Below, one piece after another: positions 24,330-35,676 of a stretch of DNA of 64,000 nucleotides; the stretch's first letter is position 1; every line of letters starts with the position of its first letter. The stretch spans positions 186,001-250,000 of the forward strand of contig MU266335.1 of the NCBI GenBank assembly GCA_021014945.1, written 5' to 3'. The notes below the pieces were generated by a model. It saw only the letters and a program-made list of their open reading frames with translations, was not told the origin of the DNA and did not search any database. Origin of the DNA: Leucogyrophana mollusca (lineage: Eukaryota; Basidiomycota; Agaricomycetes; Boletales). Made by a program: the position numbers and the translations under genes.

Positions 24330-25191
24330 TACATTGCCAGCGCAGCCTGCAGTTCTTTGAGTTGTGCCTCCTCGTCGTCTTCCATCACTGCTACCGGTGT
24401 ACGCGCTGTGAAAGGCACCATTGAGTCGCACGCAGCGGGGGCCAAGGGGGAACTTACTAGTTGCTCCAGCTGGGATGTGCAGTGGGACATGGTCTGCCCC
24501 TGCTAAACGCTCGTCGAGTTGCTCCTGCTCCAGCTCAGCCAGTTCAGCTTTCAGGTCGTCCTGTGTGACGGTGAGCGGCTAGCTTCAGACAGGAGTGCAC
24601 ATAGACTCACCTCGTCCAATTCTGAGGTCAATGGACCAGAGATAGCATCCGCAATCTCGTTGGCTATGTCTCGCTGCTCTTGTATCCTCTGCATGGTTTC
24701 GTCCACTTTGGTCACATCCCTGGAAGGAATGAGGTCACGACAATGTCTGGTCGATGAAGGGGTTTGATACATACGCATATTTATGAATCACAGCGAGAGC
24801 ATCAGATGCTTTCTTCATGGCGGCCATCGTCTCTGCATTCAGGTTCGCGGACTCGAGCGTATTAATTTGCGATTCAAGTTGCAATCGCTGTCCTCCTAGT
24901 CGGTCCAGTTCCGTCTCGGTAGCCTTCTTCCGACGAAGTGCCTGTGTGGCCACTGCGTCGATGATGACTTGTGAACACCCCACGCTGTTCGCAGTGACTG
25001 CAGCCCGACGAACCTGACTTATTTGACACAGCATTGGCCTTTGCTTTCTTCAGCTCTTCGTCGATCTTCTTCTGTAGATAATCCTCCTTCTTCTCTATCA
25101 TCTGCAGCTGTTGCCGCAGACCAACGATGGCATCGCGTGCGGATTGTTTAGGGTCCCGCCTCCCAGTAAGATAGGTCATCCAGCCTGACAT
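24330..25191 (-). CDS. SNF7: Snf7/Vps32 (ESCRT-III core subunit)
   Basis: Polymerises on endosomal membranes to drive multivesicular-body budding and other membrane scission. It starts MSGWMTYLTGRR; the basic alpha-1/alpha-2 hairpin (IVGLRQQLQMIEKKEDYLQK) is followed after an intron by the exon with ALRRKKATETELDRLGGQ and ANLNAETMAAMKKASDAL, then the acidic helix exon (DVTKVDETMQRIQEQRD) and a short exon with LAELEQEQLDERL. The final exon encodes a MIM1-like helix, EEAQLKELQAALAM, that would bind the Vps4 MIT domain. The domain order and length match the family; four introns are evident. Loss of the last exon would remove Vps4 binding, so the stop at 24330 is the correct one. Confidence 0.92.
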
Positions 25192-25516
25192 CGTTGTGCT
25201 CTAGCTTAAAGTGATACCGGCGCAAACTATGGAGAATGGAATGGAATAGAGAAAGAAGGCAATGTACACTGCGGCAAAGCCACTCCAGTCGAGCCGCCCT
25301 GTGACTACACTGATATCCAGATAAGGAAACACTGTTCTCGTTAACCGCCCAAAAATCAAGTCGTTGGCAAGTCCTCGCTTCGAGTTCGGCGACATCAACC
25401 TTGCAAAAAGCTGTATTATATGGTATAAAAACGCAGCATCTCTTTATATGCAAAAAAGCCCACAGCTCTGGCAATTAAAATATCATTTTGTACGGGCTCT
25501 CTATAGTCTTGCACAG
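25192..25516. other. Intergenic
   Basis: Snf7 promoter and ceramide synthase 3' flank; no gene seen. Confidence 0.6.
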
Positions 25517-26825
25517 CTACTGGTCTTTCTTTTTCTCCGGTTCACTTAAAAAGAGTGTTAGGATGAGATAAACAACAACAGGAGTCGACTCACCTCTCGT
25601 CATCACTGCGATCGTCTGAAGCACCTTTACCAGTGACGACGCGCCATGCGACACGGCAGATCATACCAAACCAGATGAACTGTATGATCTGTGGGCTGTC
25701 AGTGGGATGCACCTGAACACTCTGAACTAAGATTCACCTGCAGCGATACCAACATGATCTCGAAAAGCAAGTGAGTGAACTCAGAGTAATAGTTCCCGAG
25801 TTCAGGAGCCCAACCGACGGAAATGAGGCGGGGAGCGTCCCTTATGGCCGACAAGATAACGATAATAAAGAGAACGTGCCGGGTGACAAACCACGACAAA
25901 AGGAACCAGGTGAAGGTTATGTCGCAAAGGGTATAAAGAGATATATAGCGGAGCATTTTGGCGAGCTGTACGTTCAGAGCACGTGAGACATCAAGGGCAA
26001 GAAAGAAAACTGGCCTCGACCTACAGGCAAGAATATATCGCACCAGTCCATCAACACCATTATTAGGCATCCAACGCGGGTAAAGTTGTAGAAGTAGCTT
26101 GCAACCATGAGGATAATCGTGATAACATGGTGGGTCATCATCTGGACATGATCCTTGCGGCGAGCCTCAGCGTTGAGGATGAGTACCTGGTGAATATAGA
26201 ACGCGGTTTGCGTGAGATAGTAGAACTTGAGTGGTCCGGCGAGAGGTATATGGGGGTAGTTGAGCCAGAGTTCAGTTGGGTGGAGGGCAGCTGTCGGAAG
26301 GTTACGGTGGACATACTGACGCGCATTTTTTAGAATACAGACTGAGAATGGAGCGATAACGAAAACACTCACCAGGCCATATGACCATTGAACAGTGTAA
26401 TATATGGCTGACCAGCTCTGCTCGGCAAAACGCAAAACACTTCTGTGGATTTTGCGAGCCTGCTTTGGGGGTATATGGGTGTCATTCCCATTAGTGTACA
26501 CAGAGTGCCCGTTCCCATTGGAGGTGCCATTGACAGCCCCGTTCCCGTTGCAGTTCCCATTAGGTGCAAGAGTTTTTGATCGCTTCCAGTCCCGAGTGAG
26601 CTTCCACTTGGCGAATGGCTCCATCATGTACACTCGAGTAACGTCGCGTAGGACAGCCATCACGGCGATGCAGGTGACTATGAGACAACCATCGAGCAGT
26701 CCAGTATTGTAGTACGGGGAGTCATGAAATGAATCTGGATGGGCAGGCGCGTCGGTGGGGTAAGAGAGAGTAACGAATGGAATGAGAAACGACGGAAGCC
26801 ATTCTGGAGCCTGCAAGCTGTTCAT
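25517..26825 (-). CDS. LAG1: Ceramide synthase (Lag1/Lac1, TLC domain)
   Basis: Acylates the long-chain base with very-long-chain acyl-CoA in the ER. Starts MNSLQAPEWLPSFL; first membrane helix at residues 45-65 (GCLIVTCIAVMAVL), then a charged loop with an Asn/Gly repeat (NGNCNGNG...), then the TLC domain beginning SVLRFAEQSWSAIYY. The two catalytic His of the Lag motif are in MMTHHVITIILMVASY, followed by MVLMDWCDIFLP. Further exons carry AKMLRYISLYTL and FEIMLVSLQ, and the C-terminus is charged (DDRSDDESEPEKKKDQ), as in yeast Lag1/Lac1. One intron (54 nt, between GL and YVHRNLPT) is in frame and would be missed by ORF search. Confidence 0.92.
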
Positions 26826-27224
26826 TGGAATGCGTTGGAGGAAGAGGTCGTCAAAAAATCATGAAAAGGGTGCGCGAATAAGAAAATGAAACGTTCGACT
26901 CGGGTAATTTTGGTGTACTTGTTTGTTGCAAGTTACGTCTACTTATAACGGCGTAAACGCCAACTGTCAAAGCGAATTATGAGCGCGAATTCGAGAGTTG
27001 GGTCCTTCGTTGTCGATATGGATACCTCACGCGCGCCTTGCAATTTTTGAGGGTATGGAGGTCAGTGTAATAATATCACCCCCAAGGCTCGGTCTCTAAT
27101 CGCGACCGCGGCATCGACAGCGTGTGCGACCTTGGAAGAAATACACCGTGAGACCCAACTGCCTAACCGGGACGCACATAGCAAGATATCCTCATCTCCA
27201 AACGAGGCTCTTCGCGAGTACAAG
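26826..27224. promoter_or_regulatory. Divergent promoter, ceramide synthase / snRNP gene
   Basis: About 400 bp between two genes read away from each other. An upstream in-frame Met for the snRNP gene lies at 27132. Confidence 0.5.
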
Positions 27225-28185
27225 ATGGCTTCATCCTCCTCCCAGCCCAATACGACACTGTACATCAACAATATCAATGAAAAGGTCAACAAGGAGGAAC
27301 TGCGCTTACAGCTGTTCGCTCTCTTTACTACCTACGGCAAAGTGATCGATGTCGTCGCCTTAAAAGGCTCCAAGATGAGAGGACAAGCTTTCCTCGTCTT
27401 CACAGATCTCGCGGCAGCCACCACCGCGATGAGGGCTTGCGAAGGTATGGTGTTTTATGACAAGCCTCTGGTAGGTTTCTCACTTCCTTTGCGACCTCGC
27501 ATCCTCTATTCATCTGTTGGCACTTTAGCGCATCACCTACGCCAAATCAAAGTCGTACGCGACTGCTCGCAGAGAAGACCCAAATTTCGTTCCACCGACA
27601 TCCGTTCATGCCCGCGAAAACGCGCTACATACTGGGAAAGTCACCATCTCATCCGCAGACAAGCGGCAGAGAGACGAAGACATGGTGGATGGTCAGCCTC
27701 AGCCAAAGAGAGAGCGATCGGAAGAAGAGGACGATGGAGAGGAGATGGAAATTGACGAAGATGAGGAATCAGGCCAGCAAGCTCGTGCTCCAGGTACGTC
27801 ATTCGTTTACTCGTACTTGCTATATCTATATCCCTTTACGATACTTCCCGGAAGCAACTGTGCCTCCCCCAATACAGCAGCAATCCGCCCGTCTGATGTG
27901 TACCAATCTACCTCAAGAAGTAACAGACGATGTACTATCAGTCCTATTCCAACAGTGTGTCCTTACCCATTTCCCGTGACCAAAGCTGATTGACATCTCT
28001 GGTATAGATACCAGGGTTTCCAATCAACCCAAGTTGCGCCGTCACCAACTCCGAACGCAGCTGGTGCAAAAGTTAAAATGGCCCAGGTGTTATTCGACTC
28101 GCCAGAGCTGGCATCTACCGCAAAGGAAGCTCTGGACGGATTCACGTTGAAGAAGGGCTGGAAGATGACTGTAGTATATATTTAA
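27225..28185 (+). CDS. U1A/U2B''-family snRNP protein (two RRMs)
   Basis: Spliceosomal protein that binds U1 or U2 snRNA stem-loops. RRM1 has RNP2 TLYINNI and RNP1 RGQAFLVF; after an intron the RRM ends with RITYAKSKS. A charged linker (EEEDDGEEMEIDEDEES) leads to RRM2, whose RNP2-like ARLMCTNLP lies near 27900. The protein ends TVVYI, a usual end for the family. Five exons; the start MASSSSQPN is chosen over the upstream Met at 27132 because its neighbourhood matches the family N-terminus. Which of U1A or U2B'' it is cannot be said; basidiomycetes often have one protein for both. Confidence 0.9.
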
Positions 28186-28390
28186 TCTTGTTGCCACTAA
28201 TTTTTGCTATCGTTGCTGATTGCCCAAGTATCTTTAACGTTGTGACGGACGTCTTGAGTTTTATCCGGGAGGATCAGAATCTGGCTGAACGCCTTGTCAA
28301 CAAGTGAATGCGGAGATGATGTCAGGTAAATGCTCTGGTTGAGAGCTACAAAGTTTGATATTCTTCTCTTCTCCTACAGTTCACACCTTA

Positions 28391-29381
28391 TTACTGGAGG
28401 GCTTTGAGGATTGCTTCTCCGATAGGTTGAGCAGAGGCGGGGTTTTGGCCAGTGATAAGGTGACCAGAAACGACGACGTGGGCCTGTGGAAAGTAATTGA
28501 GCTGATGTAAAGCACGGAGATCAAGAGAAAGAGTACGGACACTCCAGGCTTGGGCGGACTTCTCGTATTTCCCGCCTAAACTCGAAATCTTGTCTTCAAG
28601 TAGGAAGGGAACATCCTAGTCAAAGTAAACGACTAAATGCATTGAATCTAAAAGCTAACAAACCTTAACTTTGCCGACCTGCTCTTCTTCGACATTGGAG
28701 AAGCCTGTGAAGGCTTTCCCAGCGAAGATGGACTTTCCTGAGCTGTCCGTAGCTCCAACAAGTGCTCTAAACGATGATCAGGGTGACTTCGAGACCACAT
28801 GGATGCGCCTTACGCTGGTCCGTGGCAGACAGCCGATGTGATCTTTCCTGCACGATAGAACTATATCGGAAAGCGGTGAATGGTAGGTCATGAGATTATG
28901 CAGCGAATCCCACCTCGGATGCAAGCTGGATGTTCACCGGATCGACAGCGAGATCAATGACAGGCCCGTGTCCGCCAACGTAGAATATGGCTGCGTAGTC
29001 ATCTACTTTGACATCTGAGAGCTTCAATGCACTCTCGAACTTGGCCTGGACTACAGGGTCATTCAAGAACTTGACACTACCCTCGTCTTTGAACATCTTA
29101 AGCAATGGTGGAGTGAGTCTCGACGGCCGGCTGATCCAGAGCTCTCACCTGCACACTGCTTTCATCTACAGGTGGATTCGGTCCAGCAGGAGAGGCAAAG
29201 TCGATGGTATGATGAGGTGAAAGAACATAGTAGGGATGAGCTGCCTCAGGCAGGTACCATCCCTAAACGAGAGTTTGCTGAGCGACTCTTTAAATGGGAA
29301 CGACAAAAAAACTAGTACCGTTCCACTGCCTGTCAGAGTCTTGCTAACGGAGGTAAAGACAAACAGAATCTTGCTGGGCAT
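28391..29381 (-). CDS. DJ-1/Hsp31-type class I GATase-like protein
   Basis: Starts MPSKILFVFTS and runs through GWYLPEAAHPYY, FYVGGHGPVIDL and the nucleophile elbow AVCHGPA, ending GHLITGQNPASAQP...LKALQ. These are the marks of the Hsp31 branch of the DJ-1/PfpI superfamily, whose members act as glutathione-independent glyoxalase III (methylglyoxal to lactate) or as chaperones. The Cys nucleophile and the preceding Glu-side structure are retained. Five or six exons with short introns; the junctions around 29100-29300 and 28560-28700 are approximate. Enzymatic activity is inferred from family only. Confidence 0.88.
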
Positions 29382-29804
29382 TGTGGATGAAGTTGTATGA
29401 GAAAGGGTGTGTGAGCTCATGACCCTTTTATTAGCCAGAGACTCGGGCAAGCATGCGGCTGAATCATCAGAGCATCATGGCCAGATCTATGTCCCGACCT
29501 CGTAACAAACGCGCAGGAGAAATCCGGAGAGATCTGAGTTCGATTGGATATATGTAGCCTCATCTGATTCTGTGATCATGGACCCTTGTTGGAAGAAAGA
29601 TCGCATGTATGGGGCGCGTATGAAAGAGTCTGGTGACGGAATCACGGCTCTATTCCGATGTAAACCTTTGATCTCCGCGGCAGTGATAATTGAAGCGGCG
29701 ATTCTCCGGAGCTTTCGGCAGGGAGGTCGTGCTGGCGTCGTCGATAACTTAAACACTACGATCCTACGAGATCGTATGGAAGTGAACCGATTTTCATCTG
29801 CGCC
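29382..29804. promoter_or_regulatory. Divergent promoter, DJ-1-type gene / Mob1
   Basis: About 420 bp between genes read away from each other. Open frames on both strands here (29487-29829) are mirror shadows and give no known protein. Confidence 0.5.
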
Positions 29805-30927
29805 ATGTCCTCCTTCTTTGGCCTGTTAGTTCCGATGCTTCAGAACTTAGTGTGAACTGCTTGCTAACCCATGTCAACTTGCAGAGGAAAGACCAGAACC
29901 TTCAAGCCCCGCAAGGATGTTCCGGAGGGTACAAAGCAGTACCAGCTGCGGAAGTACGCAGAGGCAACGTTGGTAAGATCTTCGCTTCCAGATGATGCTT
30001 ACAGATCCTAACCCCTGGTCGCAATCGGCGCGTCCAGGGCTCTGGAAACCTGAGATTAGCCGTTCAGCTGCCTGAAGGCGAAGATACCAACGAATGGCTT
30101 GCTGTGCATGGTGCGCAAGCCTCGCCTGGGCCATTTTCGCGTAGTTAAGGCATGCTTGACAACGATACCATCATCTAGCTGTCGATTTCTTCAATCACTT
30201 GAATATGCTGTACGGTACTGTGACTGAATTCTGCACGCCACAGGAGGTGCGATCGCGAAAGTCGCCGCTAAGCACTTTCCACTCATGTATATTCTCACAA
30301 CAGTGTCCCATAATGTCCGCCGGACCTCGGTAAGTATATATCTCCGCTGTTCTAGCCAATCCTAGACGCGCGCACTACAGCTATGAGTATCTTTGGGAGG
30401 ACGGTGTCAAATACAAGAGACCAACAAAGCTTCCAGCCCCGGAATATGTAGACGCATTAATGAATTGGGCGCAAAACATTCTCGATGATGAGACGATTTT
30501 CCCTAACAAGATTGGTAGGTGCCCGCGATTACCGTAAGGCGTTTGGAGTGAGGCTCACCGATCCATCTCTCAGGGGTCCCTTTCCCGAGAAATTTCCGGG
30601 ACACTGTTCGCACCGTCGTTCGCAGACTGTTCCGAGTATATGCACACATATACAGCAACCACTTTGATCATATCTGCGCTCTGGGAATAGAAGGTGGGCA
30701 TTATACTCTTGTGGAGAACCTTTTCGATAAATCTTTCGCCCCAGCACACTTGAACACCAGCTACAGGCATTTCTTCTTGTTCATCAATGAGGTGCGTAAA
30801 AAGTTGTCCTGTCTGAAAGCATCGTCGACCAGATCGGATCTCGCAGTTCGACCTTGTAGACAAGAAGGAACTGGCACCGCTAGACGAACTCAACGATGCC
30901 ATTCTTGCTGAAGATAAAGCACGATAG
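29805..30927 (+). CDS. MOB1: Mob1 kinase activator
   Basis: Binds and activates NDR/LATS-type kinases (Dbf2 in yeast) in mitotic exit and septation. Nine exons (29805-29824, 29885-29972, 30038-30110, 30179-30246, 30304-30329, 30381-30514, 30574-30693, 30745-30791, 30847-30927) join to 218 aa, the usual Mob1 length. Landmarks: KTRTFKPRKDVPEGT at the start, NEWLAVHAVDFFNHLNMLYG, the Cys pair CTPQEC, YEYLWEDG, and the His pair in HIYSNHFDHI, which together hold zinc. FFLFINEFDLVDKKELAPL near the end is nearly invariant in the family. Exon 5 is only 26 nt and exon 1 only 20 nt. Together with the Spo12-like protein it is one of two mitotic-exit genes in the window. Confidence 0.95.
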
Positions 30928-31402
30928 TTTCTACAATGACGTTCTCCATTCTCCACCCTACCTTGTCTTGTTGTATCTCCACTTCCGTTTCGATAGTCGC
31001 AGCCTGCATGTAATAATAAAGATAAATTGGGTGGCTTTGTGCCAATTCATGCGATGCGTGTGTATGCAAGTGGGTGGTACAAGAGTTTTCTAAGTCGCTG
31101 ACGTGTATGCTAAGGAGGACACCATTACACTACAAAATGCTCGAGTCCATGTCGTGTGTGCGGACTCGGAAAGAGGTAAGAATGAAAAAGCTGTTGTACA
31201 GAACAGGAAAACGAGGACTGGTAGTACAGTTGTGAATAATGGTACGATGACGGAACAGCAAGGTGATTGGAAGCGCGGAGTGCATTCTAGGGGCATTGGC
31301 CGGCAAAATTCGGTGCTGGATCAGGTCTGCACGACCAGATGATGGGTATATCCACAGAAAGGCGGTGAACGGTGAGCGGAGACGCGAGCAGTAGGCAGAG
31401 GT
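30928..31402. other. Intergenic, convergent 3' ends
   Basis: 3' flanks of Mob1 and the BTB gene; no gene seen. Confidence 0.6.
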
Positions 31403-32585
31403 TTATATCGTCCTCTGTGTGCAACGTTTGAGGGTGTGTATAGGGGGGAAATGGCAAATATGATTTACCTTAACAACAGACCACTGCACAATCAAATTTT
31501 TTAATCTGTCCTGCAGAGCTTTCCGACAAAGGTCGCATGAAAGCTGCTCTCCTAGTGGACCCAGAGCAGATTCCATGGTACTCGTGGACAAATCTATCAA
31601 ATACGTGGTTTGCGAAAAGCCAGCTAGGAGTATCACTCTCAGGACGTACCAGGTCTTGCATCCCATGCCAGATAAGCAGATGCCAGAGCCCAAGCCCTCG
31701 TCAATTTTTTCTGCTCCGCAAAATCGCAAGCTGTCGTTGGGGCATGGGGATGTGGAGGAGGAAGTAGCAGGCGCTTCAGGGCATCCGAGCGACCAAAGTG
31801 CAAGAAAAAAAGCCGCTTTAAATATCTGGGGCCAATTTGATCCACCATCTCATCCGTCAAAGAGGCCAATGAGAAGGAAAGAAGGTGCGACGAAGTCGGT
31901 ACGGCGAGGTCATACAAGTCGTAAGTGGCTGCAAGAGCGTAAAGTTCCAGGGGTCGAAGAGGGGCATGAGAGAGAAGTAGCGTATGCAGAGGAGTTGCCG
32001 GGGCGATATGCCTGTTGAGAGAGATCCCATAGATATGCAGAGTCCGTACGGCGGTTGCTAATGATTCAAAAGAAGGCGAATAGTGAGAGCATGACATGTC
32101 GTAAACGGTATGGAGCACGATATTTAGAATAGTCGAGGACTCAGGGACCAACACGACTGGGCCCATCTGGCCACTTTTTGTTTTGGAGAAAGGTGGCAGC
32201 AGTGAATTGAAGCCGTTGTCGGACGCCCCGAGTAATACATGAGAGTGGACATAGAAGAACACCGAGTCGGATGATAGTAGTACAAGGTCGGGCGGCAGAG
32301 GATGATTCTGCGCTCCGGGAAAGAACGTGGTGGAAACGGACACAAGTGCATTTTCGTCTGCAGGCGGATCGACTGGGGAGGCGGTGAAAGACTCCTACTC
32401 AGGAGCAATGATGTCTGGAGGTGAGTGTCACAATCCCGAACGGCAAGAGCACGACATACGGGTGGGGTAGGAATTTGAGTCGGAACTGCATGAGACGACC
32501 GTTCGGATGCAAATTTTTCTCCATTGTCCGATTCGACAGGCTCTGAAACGAATTGGAGAACGAAGTCCCAGTCGGTGTTTTCCAT
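31403..32585 (-). CDS. BTB/POZ-domain protein (agaricomycete type)
   Basis: Exon 1 (from 32585, MENTDWDFVLQFV) is joined by a roughly 66-nt intron to a large exon that reads VDPPADENALVSVSTTFFPG, then PPDLVLLSSDSVFFYVHSHVL and LHTVYDMSCSHYSPSFESL, the beta/alpha pattern of the BTB fold of agaricomycete proteins. It continues with a helical region (LYALAATYDLYDLAVPTSSH) typical of the BACK-like part. A third exon (after the intron at 31653-31590 approximately) has LSCDLCRKALQDRL. Whether the last short intron (GTAAAT donor) is used does not change the stop at 31403. Function unknown; BTB proteins are often dimeric substrate adaptors for Cul3 ligases, but agaricomycetes have many of unknown role. 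Confidence 0.75.
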
Positions 32586-33230
32586 ATTCATGTCCGTATC
32601 GTTTCGTGGTCAAGCGCGGAAGATCGCGATGGAACGAAGGGTGCTTTGAATGAGAACGACGAACGGTCAATTAAGGCAGCGCAGCTATGTGGTAGAGAGC
32701 ATGCACATATATTACGACGGTCAAGAATGGGAGTGGACGGAGGAATAGACGGAACGTACAAGATAAAGAGGTATATAACTGGGGACACCAGACCAGCTGT
32801 TCCCAGTCGCCCCTCACTGAAAAGCCTATCATTTACCATATATGGAGACGGACTTTGAGAGAAGAGTGCATGCCGATACAGTAAGTACTGCCGGCTATGC
32901 TTTAGCGTTCAAGGGGTACGAAAAGTGGAGCAAGTGTGGAGTGAGTTGAGGGGCCCTACCGAGCGAACTCTGGATCTCAGCTGACCGGGATCGTATGAGA
33001 ACATTCTCGACAGTGACCAGAATTGATCGCCATCAGATCGTAAGAGAGATCACGGAGGAACAAGACAAAGCCTACTCCCCTTCCCAATATATGGATGGAG
33101 AAACGGAATAACATACGGAAACTGTAAAGGAGCGCGACTATGCAAGCCTACAGAATCAGTCCACGATAGTGATTGTGTGATGCCTTCGCCGCTACGACAC
33201 TACCACTGGCAAGGGTGCCCAGTGTTGCTA
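32586..33230. other. Intergenic
   Basis: BTB gene promoter and Dbp8 3' flank. A short open start with a GTAAGT (32842-32890) does not continue into a plausible protein. Confidence 0.55.
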
Positions 33231-35289
33231 CTAGCTCCCATTTGCCCGTCTCTTTTGGCTCTTGATTTTGTGAATTTCTTCCCGCTTTCCGAAATTTGAG
33301 TCGTGCAGTTCCTGAGGGAAAGTAAGCGACAAGCCAATTGCTTTCGACGAGGTATCTCACCATGTTTGCCAATCTTTTGGCCGTGGAAACTGCGTTGAGT
33401 TTTTTAAGCACTTGATCCTCGGGGAGAGTCATTCCGACAAGTTTGGTGCCTAGAAAACAGTCAACGCCCTGTATGGCAAACGATTAGAGGTGGTATATTA
33501 CCAATCCTTTCTTCAATCCTAATCATTCGGTCTTCGTCTTTCTCGGTGACAAAACTGATCGCCACACCGCTTTTACCAGCACGCGCGGTTCTCCCTACCC
33601 TGTGAGTGTACTCTTCTGGTTCATTGGGCAAGTCCCAGTTGATGACCATCGCAACGCCCTCTATATCTAATCCACGGGCACCAACATCGGTCGAAACCAG
33701 CACCGGGACAACCGAAGCTCGGAATAAGGAGAGCGAGTTGAGTCGCTCGCGTTGGGTCAGTCTCGAATGAAGTGCGGTACTCCGGATAGAAAGGGTTTTC
33801 AGTAAGTTTGTAAGATAGGCGGCCGTGCGGGGCTTCGTGCAGAAGATAATCGTTGGAGGTGGTTGTATTAACTCATCCTCTTCTGCCACTGTATTTTTCC
33901 GTGAAGGCCTGCCTTTTGGCTTCACCTTGTTCTTAGTGGATTGCACTGGTTCCGGAGGTGCGCGCCGCATTGGTATAGTGTTCTCTGGTGGATTGCACAG
34001 TACGTGATAGAGGTATGGTTCACGGACGTGTGACGGGACAAGAACGTAGTGCTGCTTCAAAGTTGCAACGGTTTCGACACTAAATCCCATGTAAACTAAG
34101 AGTCATGCGAGAGGTGCCTGGGATCTCACGTTGATTCCATCTTGTGTATGAAAGGTTTCATTTTGCCAGGCCTGGGCGGTGCTTCCGCCAATGCGTCGAT
34201 GGAGGGGGTCAAAGTGGCTGTGAAAAGGCATGTCTGCCGCTCCTTCGGTAAAACATTAAATAAATAGGCCAGCTCTGGTGCAAAGGTCGAGGTAAGCAGT
34301 CTATCTGCTTCATCCAAAACCTGGACTCCATGATGATTAGTGCGGCTGCCAATGGAGGTAGATATACAAGTTCACCAAGAACTTGACTCGAGACAAATCC
34401 CATTCCCCGCTACTACTGCGGAGATGGTCAACTATTCGCCCGGGCGTGGCTACGATGACATGCGGCCGACTCCCAAGCTCTAAGGCTTGCGCCATCATGT
34501 CCATTCCGCCGACAACAACGGAGGTTCGAACGCTGAGACCAGCGCCAAGGACTGCAAACTGCTCCGCTATTTGGAAAGCTAGCTCCCTAAGAAAGATAGG
34601 GAGATAAGATTGTTAAGCAATCAGGGCATATTTTAGCAAGTACGTGTTCTAACCTGGTCGGGGTGAGCACTAGAGCAAACACTCCGTATGGATCGTCTGA
34701 AAGCCGCTGTAAGATCGGGATTGCGAATGCAACCGTTTTTCCAGAGCCGGTCTTCGCGTTTCCTATGCAGTCTCTACCTTGGAAATCGTCAGCCCAGTCA
34801 CGTTTTTAGGTCATCCGCGGGATTTTGGATGGGGATAATACCTGAAAGGAGTGGAGGAATACAAGCCGCTTGAATTTCCGTTGGTACACGGATCGACATA
34901 CGAAGGAGCGCAGCTTGCAATACGGGAGATATATTCATCTCATCAAAAGAATCTGCCAAACAGGGGCGCTGTATTGAAGGACCGGTGATTTCAGTTCTGT
35001 GCCTGGAAGCTATCCGGGAAAGATTGAAGCGGTCCTCCGACTCAATCGTGTCGGAGGCTTGGGGAGGTTCGCTAGGGCGGTTTTCGTCGTTAGACGAGTC
35101 GTCGTCCTCGGTGTCAGACGCAATACCCTCCTCAACGCTATCATCAAGGGATGCGATGTTGTCACTGTCCAGAAAATCATCTGAAACAGAGTTTCTTGAA
35201 TCCATTGAGCGAAACCGTTTTCGAGGTCGGTCCTCCTGCAATCGCATAAGTTCATCGGTGGTAACACGAGGGTGCTTTCTTCTCGTCAT
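33231..35289 (-). CDS. DBP8: DEAD-box RNA helicase Dbp8 (DDX49)
   Basis: Nucleolar helicase for 18S rRNA / 40S subunit maturation. A charged N-terminal extension ([13 protein letters not shown]; acidic stretch with [10 protein letters not shown]) precedes the Q-motif region [18 protein letters not shown]. Motif I is AKTGSGKT, Ia LTPTREL, Ib TPGRI, II DEAD (VLDEADRLL), III TAT in [30 protein letters not shown], so the enzyme looks active. An insertion of about 60 residues rich in Lys/Pro ([13 protein letters not shown]) sits between the two RecA domains. The C-terminal exon (stop at 33231) has [19 protein letters not shown], the Dbp8 ending; it requires an intron at about 33360-33313. Confidence 0.92.
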
Positions 35290-35676
35290 TCTTTCTCTAT
35301 AAACTTGGAGAGGAAATCACTTTGCGAATCCGAATGGCTTTGGAGATAGGTTGAAGAGAATCTGAAGAGTCGCTGAAACTGGCCGACGCGAAATTATATC
35401 ATTGTCACACATCGGTGACCAGTCACGTGTTCAATCCAGAACTCCGGAGACCTTTTGGCCCAATTTTGGTCAGTGGAGGCATCTCTCGATTCCGATTTGG
35501 TGGGCCGTAGGGTAGGTGTATGATACAGCGAGAAGACGACATGCGAGTACTACGAATACAGTGATCAGAAGAGTGGACATGACGGTAATTTAATCGGTAT
35601 GCTACAGTTTTGTCAAATGAGCTACTTGGTATCTTTATGTTATCCGTTGCCAAAAGAACATGTTAATCACGGTGCG
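35290..35676. other. Intergenic
   Basis: Dbp8 promoter and HMG-box gene 3' flank; nothing else seen. Confidence 0.6.
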